Source: Lichenicola sp964236105 (GTDB taxonomy: Bacteria > Pseudomonadota > Alphaproteobacteria > Acetobacterales > Acetobacteraceae). Taken from it: a stretch of 64,000 nucleotides of DNA. Shown one piece after another: positions 11,110 through 20,064 of this stretch. The stretch lies in NCBI GenBank assembly GCA_964236105.1, contig CAXSBC010000003.1, positions 1 to 64,000 on the forward strand, in the 5' to 3' direction. Numbering within the stretch: the first letter of the stretch is position 1; each line of letters begins with the position of its first letter. The notes beneath the pieces were generated by a model, which worked only from the letters and a program-made list of their open reading frames with translations, ran no database searches and was not told the DNA's origin. A program made the translations under genes and the position numbers.

Positions 11110-11502
11110 ATGGCGCAGGTCGCAACCACCGACCATCTGGTCGCAACACTCCGGGATACAATTGTTTCGATGGTTCGTCGTGACGGACCCGATCTGTCCG
11201 CGCGGCAGCTGGGCGTGTTCCTGACGTGCTACCTGCAGGAAGGCGCGCACACCGTTCGCGGTCTCGCAGCCGATCTGAACGTGTCCAAGCCGGCGATCAC
11301 CCGGGCGCTCGATCGTCTCGGCGAGCTCGATCTCGCGCGTCGCAAGGTCGATCCGATGGATCGCCGCTCGATCCTCGTGCAGCGGACCCTGAAGGGCACG
11401 GCCTATCTTCGCGAGCTGCGCTCGATCATGTCGGAAGCATCGGGCACCGCGAAGCGGGCGGACCGCTCGGAGGAACGCGGCAGCCGTCGCGCAGCAGGCT
11501 GA
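11110..11502 (+). CDS. MarR-family transcriptional regulator
   Basis: A 130-residue DNA-binding protein. Residues about 30-105 make a winged helix: the helix-turn-helix TVRGLAADLNVSKPAITRAL is followed by a wing with DPMDRRS, the Asp-Arg pattern typical of MarR wings. It is short for the family, and the dimerising C-terminal helix is replaced by a charged tail. The ATG at 11110 has an AAAGGA site eight bases upstream. The adjacent genes are an aminopeptidase and an exported protein, with no obvious ligand clue. The regulated promoter and effector cannot be told from the sequence. Confidence 0.85.
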   Translation: MAQVATTDHLVATLRDTIVSMVRRDGPDLSARQLGVFLTCYLQEGAHTVRGLAADLNVSKPAITRALDRLGELDLARRKVDPMDRRSILVQRTLKGTAYLRELRSIMSEASGTAKRADRSEERGSRRAAG

Positions 11503-11599
11503 TCCAGGATCGCAACCCTGAAGATGGCGCTGCGATAGGACAGGATAACGGGCCTGCGGAGTGCAGACCTGTTGTCAGCCTCGGTTTAGGAACTGTCTC

Positions 11600-12058
11600 A
11601 TGCGGATGGCCATCTTTGCTTCAAGTCTCATCCTCGCCGCCGCGGGCATGGCGTCGCCCGTGCTCGCCGCCCAGGATCCGGGGGTTTCGGGCCCGCCCGA
11701 CGGACGCGTGACCATCGTCTCCAAGTCGGCCGACATCGGGATCGGCGCCAGCTGGGGCAACGGCGTGCTGCGCTATGCCGGTCACAGCTACAAGTTCAGC
11801 GTCAAGGGCGTCGATGTCGCGGCGGTCGGCTATTCCAAGGTCGTCGGGCGCGGCCGGGTCTATAACCTGAAGCACCTGCACGACTTCGACGGCACCTATG
11901 CGGCGGCCAACGGCGAGGCCACCGCCGGCAAGGGTCTCGGTGGCCAGGTGCTCAAGAACGGCAACGGCGTCGAGATCCGCATCGACGACATCAGCAAGGG
12001 CGCGCGTCTGGCAGGTGCGGTCCAGGGCATCGAGCTCACCCTGGCAGCCGGCGCCTAG
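11600..12058 (+). CDS. Exported beta-rich protein of unknown function
   Basis: A 152-residue precursor. MRMAIFASSLILAAAGMASP and a following VLA-A site form a clear Sec signal peptide, with cleavage after about residue 23. The mature part is rich in Gly and beta-strand pattern, with GASWGNGVLRY, SYKFSVKGVD and a YNLKHLHDFDGTYAA segment. This resembles small periplasmic barrel proteins of alphaproteobacteria (the EipA/DUF1134 type came to mind, but I cannot confirm it). There is no Cys lipobox. The start at 11600 follows a weak site. It ends directly against the next gene, which runs in the opposite direction with no intervening base. Confidence 0.75.
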   Translation: MRMAIFASSLILAAAGMASPVLAAQDPGVSGPPDGRVTIVSKSADIGIGASWGNGVLRYAGHSYKFSVKGVDVAAVGYSKVVGRGRVYNLKHLHDFDGTYAAANGEATAGKGLGGQVLKNGNGVEIRIDDISKGARLAGAVQGIELTLAAGA

Positions 12059-13123
12059 TCAGGACCAGCGGTCCAGTCCGGCGCGCGCGGCGCGCCGCCG
12101 GATCAGGATCGTCCAGCCGAACTGCGGCAGCAGGACCAGCAGCAGCGCTGCAGCGGGCTGCCCCGGCGCCATCCGGCTCCCGAGCAGTCCGCCCCACAGC
12201 ACGAAGCCCCAATGCAGGGCGGCGATGGCCGGGGGCGGGATGCCGGTCCGGGCGGCGACCTGATACAGGTGGCCGCGATGCGCCTGCGTGAGCCGTTCGC
12301 CCCCGAGCAGCCGCCTGCACAGGGTGAAGCAGACGTCCCAGAGGATGCCCGCCAGCATCAGCGGCACCGACAGGGCGGCGGCGCCGGTGACGTCGTCGCA
12401 GAGCAGGAACAGCGCCAGCCCCCCGGCGAGCTGGCCGCAGACCTGGCTGCCGACATCGCCCAGGAAGATCCGCGCCTTGGGGTAATTGTAGGGCAGGAAG
12501 CCGATCAGGCCGGCGGCCGCCATCGTCGCGATGCCGACCAGAAGCGGATCGCCGAGCCTCAAGCCGCAACCGGCCGCCAGCAGGCAGAGCAGGGCGATGC
12601 TGCCCGCCGCCAGCCCGTTCATGCCGTCGATGAAGTTGGTGGCGTTGGTCACCAGCATCAGCCAGCCCAGCGCCAGCGGCAGGAGCGGGATCAGCAGCAT
12701 CGGCGGCGGCAGGGCGGGCAGCGTCGACAGCGCGGCGCCAATGGTCAGCAGCGAGGCCGCGAGCTGAGCGCCGAGCTTGGCCTGGAAGCCGAACTGGCGG
12801 ACATCGTCGGCCCAGGACACCGCCGCCAGCAGCAGCACGCCGCTCAGGAACAGGCCGCAGGCGAGGGCCCGATCGTGCGCATGCGGCGGCAGCGCCAGCG
12901 ACGCCGGCACGCCAAGCAGCAGGCATGCGACCATGCCGACGCCGCCGCCCTTGGCCACCGGACGGTCGTGCGCGCTTCGCCCGCCCGGCACGTCCATGAC
13001 CGCCAGCCGGATCATCCGGCGCACCAGGACGGCGGACAGCAGGACGCCCAGCAGGCCGAGCAGCAGCAACCGGACGAGGTCCGGGCCGGTATCCGTCGCC
13101 GCTCCGCCGACCGCCATCGCCAT
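12059..13123 (-). CDS. Undecaprenyl-phosphate sugar-1-phosphate transferase (WecA/WbpL-like)
   Basis: A 354-residue polytopic enzyme of the MraY/WecA family (GT4-type polyprenyl transferases). It moves a sugar-1-phosphate from UDP-sugar onto undecaprenyl phosphate to start a glycan. About ten hydrophobic segments are visible. Cytoplasmic loops carry VSWADDVRQFG (the DD pair binding Mg), NATNFIDGMNGLA, and IFLGDVGS; a basic HRGHLYQ segment corresponds to the C-terminal substrate loop. Residues near the N-terminus (DVPGGRSAHDRPVAKGGG) match the family. It is divergent from the dehydratase and aminotransferase genes, and the three probably form one pathway. The particular sugar is not evident. 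Confidence 0.92.
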   Translation of the reverse strand: MAMAVGGAATDTGPDLVRLLLLGLLGVLLSAVLVRRMIRLAVMDVPGGRSAHDRPVAKGGGVGMVACLLLGVPASLALPPHAHDRALACGLFLSGVLLLAAVSWADDVRQFGFQAKLGAQLAASLLTIGAALSTLPALPPPMLLIPLLPLALGWLMLVTNATNFIDGMNGLAAGSIALLCLLAAGCGLRLGDPLLVGIATMAAAGLIGFLPYNYPKARIFLGDVGSQVCGQLAGGLALFLLCDDVTGAAALSVPLMLAGILWDVCFTLCRRLLGGERLTQAHRGHLYQVAARTGIPPPAIAALHWGFVLWGGLLGSRMAPGQPAAALLLVLLPQFGWTILIRRRAARAGLDRWS

Positions 13124-13224
13124 TCTCCGGACGCGCCTCGCATGGATTCCCCCGGGCCACGAGCCGCCGGCTGCGCCGCGACGGCCTTCTAGCGCCGGGG
13201 AGGCTGGGCTATAGGGGCGCGCAG

Positions 13225-15237
13225 ATGGCCTCGCAACGTCCTCCCGTGCGTCCCGCAGCCGGGACGCCGCCCGCCACGCCCACGCGTCGCGAAAGGCTGC
13301 GCCCGCTGAACCGCATCCTCGTCAACATGGCGCTCGACGGCGCCCTGGCGGCGGCGGCGGCGCCGATCGCCCGCTGGCTCGCCGATCCGCAGGGCGGCCT
13401 GATCCACCCGCTCTGGTTCCTGGCCAGCGGCGCCATCACCCTGCTCGTGGTCGGCGTGCCGTTCCGCATCCCGCAGCAGTACTGGCGCTTCTCCGGCGTG
13501 GCGGATCTGCTCGGCATCGCCGGCGCCTCCGTGCTCAGCGCCCTGCTGTTCGCAGGCCTGCTGCTCGCCACCGGCTTCCACCTGCCCAGCGTCAGCTTCC
13601 CGATCATCCACGCGCTGACGCTGCTGGTGCTGCTCGGCTCGCTCCGGGTCGTCTACCGCCTGTCGCAGGGGCGGCCGATCGGCGCCAGCGGGGCCGCCGC
13701 CCAGCGCGTGCTGCTGATCGGCGCCGACGAGGCGGCCGACCTGTTCCTGCGCGCGGTGCGACGCGAGCGGGCGACGTTTCTGCGCATCGTCGGGCTGCTG
13801 GCGCGCGGCAGCCATCAGCCGGGCCGGCGCATCCACGGCGTGCCGATCCTGGGCACGGTGCGCGACGTCGGCGCCGTGCTCGCCCGGCTGGAGCAGCAGG
13901 GACGCCGGCCGGACGGGCTGGTGGTCACCGACCCGGATCTGCGCGGCGAGGATCTGGCGATCGTGATCCGGGCTGCGGAAGCCCTGGCGATCCCGGTCCG
14001 GCGCGTGCCGGACCCGACCGCCCTGTCGCCGGCGGCGCGGGTTGAGCTGCGTCCGGTGGCCATCGAGGACCTGCTCAACCGGCCGCAGGTCGCCCTCGAC
14101 CGCGTCGCCATGGCGCGGCTCGTCGCCGGGCGCCGGGTGCTGGTCACCGGTGCCGGCGGCACCATCGGCTCGGAGCTGGCGCGCCAGGTGGCGGCGCTGG
14201 CGCCGGCGCTGCTGGTGCTGCTCGACCATGGCGAGTTCGCGCTGTGGCAGATCGACCTGGAGCTCGCCGAGGGCCCGTCGGCCGGCATTGCGCGGCGCAG
14301 CGTCGTCGCCGACATCCGCGACGCCCGCCGGCTGGCCGAGCTGTTCGCCGAACTGCGGCCGGAGATCGTGTTCCACGCCGCCGCCCTGAAGCACGTGCCG
14401 ATCGTCGAGGCCAACCCGGCGGAAGGCATGCTGACCAACATCGTCGGCACCCGGCATGTCGCCGATGCGGCCCGGCTCGCCGGTTGCGCCGAGATGGTGC
14501 TGATCTCCACCGACAAGGCGGTCAATCCGAGCAGCCTGATGGGCGCCTCCAAGCGGGCGGCCGAGATGTACTGCCAGTCGCTCGACATCGCGGCCCGTCG
14601 CGCCGGCGCCGGCATGCGCTGCGTGACCGTCCGCTTCGGCAACGTGCTGGGCAGCACGGGCTCGGTGGTGCCGCTGTTCCGCCGACAGCTCGAGCGGGGC
14701 GGTCCGCTCACCGTCACCCACCCCGACATGCAGCGCTACTTCATGACCGTGCCGGAAGCGGTCGGACTGGTGCTGCAGGCCAGCGCCGTGGGCGCCGAGA
14801 CGGGCAGCCCCGGCACCGACGCGCTGCTCGGCGATGGCGGCATCTTCGTCCTCGACATGGGCGAGCCGGTCAAGATCGTCGATCTGGCGCGGCAGATGAT
14901 CCGGCTCGCCGGCCTGCGTCCGGAGCAGGACGTGCAGATCCGCTATACCGGCCTGCGTCCGGGCGAGAAGCTGTTCGAGGAGCTGTTCCACGGCCGCGAG
15001 CCGCCGCTGCCGACCGGTCATCCCGGCCTGCTGGTGGCGACGCCGCGCACATCCGATGCGCTCGCCGTCGGTCAGGCGCTCGAGGCGATCGGCGCCGCCT
15101 GCCGCGCCGGCCGCACCGACGAGGCGCTGGTTCTGCTCAAGCGCCTGGTGCCCGAGTTCGCGCACAACCCGGAGGGGCTGATCTCGATCGACGGCCCCGC
15201 AGCCGCCCGCATCGAGCCGGAGACGACCATGCCATGA
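13225..15237 (+). CDS. CapD/FlaA1-type nucleotide-sugar 4,6-dehydratase
   Basis: A 670-residue membrane-bound enzyme of the WbpM/PglF group. It oxidises and dehydrates UDP-GlcNAc-type sugars to a 4-keto-6-deoxy sugar. The N-terminal 150 residues hold about four membrane segments. A first nucleotide-binding-like domain (about 160-290) precedes the catalytic Rossmann domain: TGAGGTIGSE near residue 308, then STDKAVNPSSLMGASKR, which carries the catalytic Lys and Ser/Thr of this extended SDR family. The C-terminal part shows VRFGNVLGS and RPGEKLFEE. Its stop overlaps the start of the aminotransferase gene (ATGA), indicating translational coupling. Confidence 0.93.
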   Translation: MASQRPPVRPAAGTPPATPTRRERLRPLNRILVNMALDGALAAAAAPIARWLADPQGGLIHPLWFLASGAITLLVVGVPFRIPQQYWRFSGVADLLGIAGASVLSALLFAGLLLATGFHLPSVSFPIIHALTLLVLLGSLRVVYRLSQGRPIGASGAAAQRVLLIGADEAADLFLRAVRRERATFLRIVGLLARGSHQPGRRIHGVPILGTVRDVGAVLARLEQQGRRPDGLVVTDPDLRGEDLAIVIRAAEALAIPVRRVPDPTALSPAARVELRPVAIEDLLNRPQVALDRVAMARLVAGRRVLVTGAGGTIGSELARQVAALAPALLVLLDHGEFALWQIDLELAEGPSAGIARRSVVADIRDARRLAELFAELRPEIVFHAAALKHVPIVEANPAEGMLTNIVGTRHVADAARLAGCAEMVLISTDKAVNPSSLMGASKRAAEMYCQSLDIAARRAGAGMRCVTVRFGNVLGSTGSVVPLFRRQLERGGPLTVTHPDMQRYFMTVPEAVGLVLQASAVGAETGSPGTDALLGDGGIFVLDMGEPVKIVDLARQMIRLAGLRPEQDVQIRYTGLRPGEKLFEELFHGREPPLPTGHPGLLVATPRTSDALAVGQALEAIGAACRAGRTDEALVLLKRLVPEFAHNPEGLISIDGPAAARIEPETTMP

Positions 15238-16397
15238 GCGCCGATCAGCCGCATCCGGCACCGGACCGCCAGGTGGCGTTCCTCGACCTGAAGGCGCAGC
15301 AGGCGCGAATCGCCCCCGGCCTGCGCGCCCGGCTCGAGGCGGTGCTGGCGCACTGCCAGTTCGTGCTCGGGCCGGAGGTGGCGGAGCTCGAGCAGCGGCT
15401 CGCCGGCTATTGCCGGGCCGCGCACTGCGTGGCGGTGAGTTCCGGCACCGACGCGCTGCAGATCGCCATGATGGCCGAGGGTATCGGCCCGGGCTGCGCG
15501 GTGTTCCTGCCGGCCTTCACCTACACCGCGACCGCCGAGGTGCCGCTGGTGCTGGGCGCGGTGCCGGTGTTCGTCGATGTCGATCCGCAGACCTTCCAGA
15601 TCGACACCGCCCATCTGCGCGCCCGGATCGACGCGGTGCGGCGCGAGGGCAGGCTGCGTCCGGCGGCGATCATCGGCGTCGACCTGTTCGGCCAGCCCGC
15701 ACCCTGGGCGGCGCTGCGCGCGATTGCCGGCGAGGCCGGCCTGTTCCTGCTCGATGACTGCGCGCAGAGCTTCGGCGCCAGCCTCGGCAACGCCAAGCTC
15801 GGACGCGAGGCCGATGCCACCGCGATCAGCTTCTTTCCGTCCAAGCCGCTGGGCGGCTACGGCGACGGCGGCGCGCTGCTGACCGACGACGGCGATCGCG
15901 CCAGGCTCTACCGGAGCCTGCGCTCGCATGGCGAGGGCGGGACCCGCTACGAGGTGCTGCGCACCGGCATGAACGGCCGGCTCGACACGCTGCAGGCGGC
16001 CGTGCTGCTGGCCAAGCTCGACGTGTTCGAGGCCGAGCTCGTGCGCCGCGACGAGATCGCGCGCGCCTACGACCTGGGCCTGGCCGGCCGCGTCGCCATT
16101 CCGGCTCGTGTTCCAGACAGCAGCAGCGCCTGGGCGGTGTATGCCGTGCTGCTGCCGGGTCCTGCCGAGCGGGACGCGCTGCAGGCCGGGCTGCGACGCC
16201 GCGGGGTGCCGACCGCGGTCTATTATCCGCGGCCGCTGCATCTGCAGCCGGCATACCGGCCGCACCATGACGGCGCCGCCCTGCCGGTGTCGGAAGATCT
16301 TGCCGGCCGCATCCTGGCGCTGCCGATCCACCCCGAGCTCGACGAGGCCGACATACGCCACGTCATCGACTCCGTCTGCGGCGCGCTCGCCGGCTGA
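15234..16397 (+). CDS. DegT/DnrJ/EryC1-family sugar aminotransferase
   Basis: A 387-residue PLP enzyme that puts an amino group on a keto nucleotide-sugar. Visible are FLDLKAQQARI at the start, SSGTDALQ (phosphate-binding), LLDDCAQSFGA (the Asp that holds the pyridine nitrogen), and FFPSKPLGGYGDGG with the Schiff-base Lys204. The closest pattern known to me is WbpE/FdtB-like, which act at C-3, but C-4 enzymes (PglE, PseC) share the fold. The ATG overlaps the dehydratase stop codon by four bases. Together with the upstream dehydratase it would make an amino-dideoxy sugar. No acetyltransferase is next to it. Confidence 0.92.
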   Translation: MSADQPHPAPDRQVAFLDLKAQQARIAPGLRARLEAVLAHCQFVLGPEVAELEQRLAGYCRAAHCVAVSSGTDALQIAMMAEGIGPGCAVFLPAFTYTATAEVPLVLGAVPVFVDVDPQTFQIDTAHLRARIDAVRREGRLRPAAIIGVDLFGQPAPWAALRAIAGEAGLFLLDDCAQSFGASLGNAKLGREADATAISFFPSKPLGGYGDGGALLTDDGDRARLYRSLRSHGEGGTRYEVLRTGMNGRLDTLQAAVLLAKLDVFEAELVRRDEIARAYDLGLAGRVAIPARVPDSSSAWAVYAVLLPGPAERDALQAGLRRRGVPTAVYYPRPLHLQPAYRPHHDGAALPVSEDLAGRILALPIHPELDEADIRHVIDSVCGALAG

Positions 16398-16409
16398 CGG
16401 CGCGACCGG

Positions 16410-17579
16410 TCAGCGGGCGTCCCGTCTCGCACGCCGCCGCACGCCGTTGGGACAGGGCTCCGGCGGCTCGCGGTCTGCCGCCGGCTCGCCCGGCAGCCGG
16501 TCGCTGCTGTCGCCGACATGCAGCACGGTCCGGTTCCGGCCGAGCCGCTTGGCGCGGTAGAGCGCCCGATCGGCGAACGCCATCTGGTCGTCCAGCGCCT
16601 GCCGTCCCGTCGCGATGCTCAAGCCGACGCTGACCGTCGCCGGAACGCCGTCTCCGGGCGCCGCGGCCGCGAACGCGATCCGGATGTCCTCCGCATGACC
16701 GCGCGCCTCCGCCACGGTCGCGCCGTCGAGTGCGGCTGCGAACTCCTCGCCGCCGATCCGGCCGAAGACCGCGCGGTCGCCCAGGATGGCGGTCGCGATC
16801 TGCGTGAAGCGCAGGATCACGGCGTCGCCGGCCGCATGGCCGGACGTGTCGTTGATGTGCTTGAAGTGGTCGATGTCGAACAGCAGGATGCCGCGATGCT
16901 CGATGGCCTCGGCGGCGCGCCAGAAGCCGCGCCGGTTGAGAACGCCGCTCAGCTCGTCATGCAGCGCCCGCGCCTGCTCGCGCAGGAAAGCCCCGTCGAG
17001 GATCAGCAGCATGCTGAACCCCGGCCACAGCACCACCCAGCACAGCAGCTCCGTCGGCAGCACGGAGGCGATCAGGCCGTTCCACGACCGGCCGTCCCCG
17101 ACGGGAGCCGACGCCGCCAGCCACGTCATGCAGAACAGGTGCGCGATGCCGACGACGATCAGGCCGCTCCCGGCCGGCCTGCGCCGCCGCGCACGCAGCA
17201 GGGCCGTCAGCGACAGGCCGACCGGCACGATGCCGACCGCACCCGCCAGGGCAGGGAGGCGAGATGCCGCGCCGGACACCGCCAGCCATGAACTCCCGAT
17301 CAGCCAGACCGCCGAGGAGGCCGCCAGCCACATCGGCGACGGCCGGCCACCGAGGATCCGGCTCGTCGCCTGCCAGAAACAGCTGGCGGCGAGCAGGTCG
17401 AGCGCCACCGCGGCCTGGCCGAGCGCCGGAGACGCCGTTGCCGGCACCGAGAAGGGCAGGCCGAGCGCTGCCGCCAGCGCGCCGAGGCCGAGCAGGCGCA
17501 GCGATGGATGGGGCTGCTGCCGGAAAGCGACGCCGCACAGCATCGCCATCAGCAGCGGGACGAAGGCGAGCGGGATCAC
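16410..17579 (-). CDS. Membrane-bound diguanylate cyclase (GGDEF)
   Basis: A 389-residue protein. Residues 1-200 contain about six to seven hydrophobic segments. The GGDEF domain (about 210-365) has LLFDIDHFKHINDTSGHAAG and the active-site loop GGEEF at 276-280, an accepted variant of GGDEF, so cyclic-di-GMP synthesis is expected. An RxxD inhibitory site is not obvious. The C-terminal tail is Pro/Arg-rich. It is convergent with the aminotransferase gene, with only twelve bases between. It may control surface glycan production through c-di-GMP; that link is inference from neighbourhood. Confidence 0.9.
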   Translation of the reverse strand: MIPLAFVPLLMAMLCGVAFRQQPHPSLRLLGLGALAAALGLPFSVPATASPALGQAAVALDLLAASCFWQATSRILGGRPSPMWLAASSAVWLIGSSWLAVSGAASRLPALAGAVGIVPVGLSLTALLRARRRRPAGSGLIVVGIAHLFCMTWLAASAPVGDGRSWNGLIASVLPTELLCWVVLWPGFSMLLILDGAFLREQARALHDELSGVLNRRGFWRAAEAIEHRGILLFDIDHFKHINDTSGHAAGDAVILRFTQIATAILGDRAVFGRIGGEEFAAALDGATVAEARGHAEDIRIAFAAAAPGDGVPATVSVGLSIATGRQALDDQMAFADRALYRAKRLGRNRTVLHVGDSSDRLPGEPAADREPPEPCPNGVRRRARRDAR

Positions 17580-17945
17580 CGGCGGAGCGGACGACGACGA
17601 CAGAACGCGATCTGTTCAACTCCGATGACGGGGAACGCCCATGCAGGCCCGTGCCGGGCGGCCCGACCGTCCTGTGCATACCCGCAGAGACCAAGCGGGT
17701 TTCATGAAAAGCCGAACGTCAGGACGCTGTCGGCCGCGCGGCCCGGCGACTGTGACGCCGCGAGCATGGCGACGGAGCTGACGGTCTCGAGGTCGCCGGT
17801 TGCCGTTCGCAGACACGCTGGCGGGCCGGATGGCGGATTGTCAGAAACGGTGACCGGGTCGTTTTACCTGTTCGAAGGCCTTCCCGGCGATTAGGAAGAT
17901 CGAAAGGCCGGCCATGTCGCCGCCGCGACGTGGAGAGCACGCGAC
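17580..17945. other. Divergent intergenic region without a supportable gene
   Basis: These 366 bases separate the diguanylate cyclase (minus strand) and a small exported protein (plus strand). Short frames exist in several registers but show no start context or protein-like composition. The region should hold both promoters; I see no clear -35/-10 pair. Confidence 0.4.
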
Positions 17946-18347
17946 ATGGATGAGCTTCTCCGCCTGCCGGTTCGCCGGGCCGGCCTGCTCGGGATCGGCC
18001 TGCTGCTGGCCTGGCTGACGGGTGAGGCGCCGGCCCGTGCGCAGCAGCAGGGCGCATCGAAGGCGGCGTCCGCGACCGGCCCGTCCGCCGCCGACGCCGG
18101 CTCGCAGGAGAACCTTACCGTCCTCGGCCACCGCAAGCGGTTTGAGGCCGCGCCGATGCCCGGCCCCGAGCTGCCGCCGCCGCCCGACAAGCCCGGCCTG
18201 CATCTCGGCCGCTACAAGATCTCCGGCGACCAGAGCAAGAAGGACAGCTTCGACGATCAGACCGGGGCCTTCATCGCGCCGTTCGGCAGCGCCTATACCG
18301 GCGCCAGTCCGGTGGCCGGCGGCCTCGCCTCGCAGCACCAGCAATAG
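17946..18347 (+). CDS. Small exported protein of unknown function
   Basis: A 133-residue protein. Residues 1-32 form a signal peptide: basic RRAG, a Leu/Gly-rich core, then ARA-QQQ. The mature part is Pro-rich in the middle (PELPPPPDKPG) with HLGRYKISGDQ near its centre and no Cys. I do not recognise the family. It may be a periplasmic or loosely attached envelope protein. It is convergent with the oxidoreductase gene downstream, and no operon is evident. The ATG at 17946 is the only start that keeps the whole signal peptide. Confidence 0.65.
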   Translation: MDELLRLPVRRAGLLGIGLLLAWLTGEAPARAQQQGASKAASATGPSAADAGSQENLTVLGHRKRFEAAPMPGPELPPPPDKPGLHLGRYKISGDQSKKDSFDDQTGAFIAPFGSAYTGASPVAGGLASQHQQ

Positions 18348-18396
18348 CGGCCGCCTGCCTCGGTGGCCCGACCCCGGACGGCTGGACCGCGAGGCG

Positions 18397-19539
18397 TCAG
18401 GCGGCGTGGGCGAGGAAGCTCATGACGTATTGCCGCAGCCTTTCGACGTCGAGCGTGCGCTGCGGCCCCACCCCGGCCGCCCGCACGTTGCCGCGGTCGA
18501 ACCGACGTATCTGGCTGAAATACGGCACGTAGTGGCGCAGTCTCTGCATGAGCATCTCCGCCAGCCTGCCATCCGGGCCGCTGCCGTCCGCCGTCCGCCC
18601 GATCGTCAGACCTGACAGCGGCGACAGTGTCGCCAGCACCTCGATCAGCGACAGCGGGCTGTCGCTCGTCAGGTGGAATGCATGCCCCAGGCTGACGTCG
18701 CCCGCATCCAGGAGCTGGATCATTTCGTCGACCACCACGTCGACCGGGATCAGGTCGAGCGTGGAGTCGTGCGGCAGCGGCAGCAGGATGGTCTGCCCGT
18801 GCGCCCGCGGCAGGCGGCCCAGCGCCCGCATCGTCTCGATCACCTTGTAGAAGCCCGACGGCGAGGAGAAACGCTGCGTGACCGAGTGGGCGATGATGAT
18901 GCTGGGGCGCAGGATGCGGAACGGCATGCCGGACGCGTGGCAGGTGCCGCGGACCAGCGCCTCCGCTTCCCATTTGCTTTCCTCATAGGCGTTGCTGAAG
19001 CCGGGCGGCCGATCGGTCGCGTCCTCCAGGATGTCGCCGCTGCGGTTGCCGGCGACGTAGGCGGTGCTGACATAGTTGAATTCGCTGGCACCCAGCCGCC
19101 TGGCGGCGGCGAGCATCGCGCGCGTGCCGTCGATGTTGGCGGCACGCACCGCGTCGCGGTCGGCGGCGCGGAACGACAGGTTGGCGGCGCAGTGGAGCAT
19201 CCGGAACGGCCGGTCCGGGCGGGCGGATCGCCACCGGGTCGCGGCCTGGATCCAGTCCGGCTCGCTGACGTCGCCGCGGATCGCCTCCGCACGCCGGAGC
19301 ATGACGTCGATGCCGCCGGCCGCGACCCGGTCCTCGCCGACGCAACGCAGCGCGTCCTGCAGCTTGAGGTTGGCGCTGTCATCGTCGCCGGAGCGGACCA
19401 GACACCCGGCGCTGGCGCGCGGATGGCGCTGCAGCCAGCCCGCGACGAACTGCGCGCCGAGAAAGCCGCTGCCGCCGGTGACAAGAAGGTCTTCGACCGG
19501 GACTGTCCGATCAAGAAGCCGGTCCTGTCGGCACTGCAT
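18397..19539 (-). CDS. Extended SDR, thioester-reductase/epimerase-like
   Basis: A 380-residue NAD(P)-binding protein. VTGGSGFLGAQ near residue 20 is the extended-SDR cofactor motif; the active-site Tyr and Lys are in YEESK. The pattern resembles the terminal reductase/male-sterility-type domain (NAD_binding_4) that handles acyl thioesters, but nucleotide-sugar epimerases share the fold. Start 19539 is chosen because it places the cofactor motif near the N-terminus. An earlier ATG at 19578 or 19575 is possible. It is divergent from the small charged protein gene at 19705. Substrate unknown. Confidence 0.75.
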   Translation of the reverse strand: MQCRQDRLLDRTVPVEDLLVTGGSGFLGAQFVAGWLQRHPRASAGCLVRSGDDDSANLKLQDALRCVGEDRVAAGGIDVMLRRAEAIRGDVSEPDWIQAATRWRSARPDRPFRMLHCAANLSFRAADRDAVRAANIDGTRAMLAAARRLGASEFNYVSTAYVAGNRSGDILEDATDRPPGFSNAYEESKWEAEALVRGTCHASGMPFRILRPSIIIAHSVTQRFSSPSGFYKVIETMRALGRLPRAHGQTILLPLPHDSTLDLIPVDVVVDEMIQLLDAGDVSLGHAFHLTSDSPLSLIEVLATLSPLSGLTIGRTADGSGPDGRLAEMLMQRLRHYVPYFSQIRRFDRGNVRAAGVGPQRTLDVERLRQYVMSFLAHAA

Positions 19540-19704
19540 GGCGTCTCTGCTTCTGAGAGTTATGTAGGTGTGCATCATGCTGTCGCGGCACAAGCCGGAT
19601 TTTGCTATACGGCCATTGGCTGCCGCGTCCCGAACAGGGGAACCACGTGTATCGGCCCGCGTTTGAGGCAGCCGCAGCTGCATCACCATCTGAGGGTTAG
19701 CACC

Positions 19705-20064
19705 ATTTTCAAGGGAAACAAGTTCGGCGAGCGTCAGTCAACGTCCGCCGAGGCGAAGCGGGCCATCCTGGCCAAGTTCCAGTCGCGGCCGCCGGCAGAC
19801 GATCCGGAGGTCCAGGCACGAGCCGCCGAGCGCAAGGCGATCGCCGACGCCCGTGACGCCCGCCTCGCCGAGCGTCGGCTCGAGCGCGAGGCCGAGGCCG
19901 CCCGGCAGGCCGTCGAGCGGGAAGCGGCGCTGGCTGCGGAGGCCGTGCGTCGCAAGGATGAGGAGGCGCAGGCCGTCGAGGCGCTGCGTGCCGCCGCCCT
20001 GCTCAAGCTGGAGCAGAAGGCCGCCCGCGATGCCCGCTACGCGGCCCGCAAGGCGCGCCGCTGA
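19705..20064 (+). CDS. Charged coiled-coil protein (DUF6481-like), probable ATT start
   Basis: A 119-residue, Ala/Arg/Glu/Lys-rich protein, almost wholly helical, probably a coiled coil from residue 15 on. The N-terminal FKGNKFGERQ followed by AEAKRAILAKFQSRP matches the beginning of the small alphaproteobacterial family annotated as DUF6481, whose members start with Met directly before such a Phe-Lys. No ATG, GTG or close TTG is present there. The codon in that place is ATT (19705), with GAGG at 19692-19695 nine bases upstream. A TTG at 19663 is the alternative and would add a His-rich leader. Function unknown; the CTGA overlap with the next gene suggests coupling. Confidence 0.65.
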   Translation: MFKGNKFGERQSTSAEAKRAILAKFQSRPPADDPEVQARAAERKAIADARDARLAERRLEREAEAARQAVEREAALAAEAVRRKDEEAQAVEALRAAALLKLEQKAARDARYAARKARR

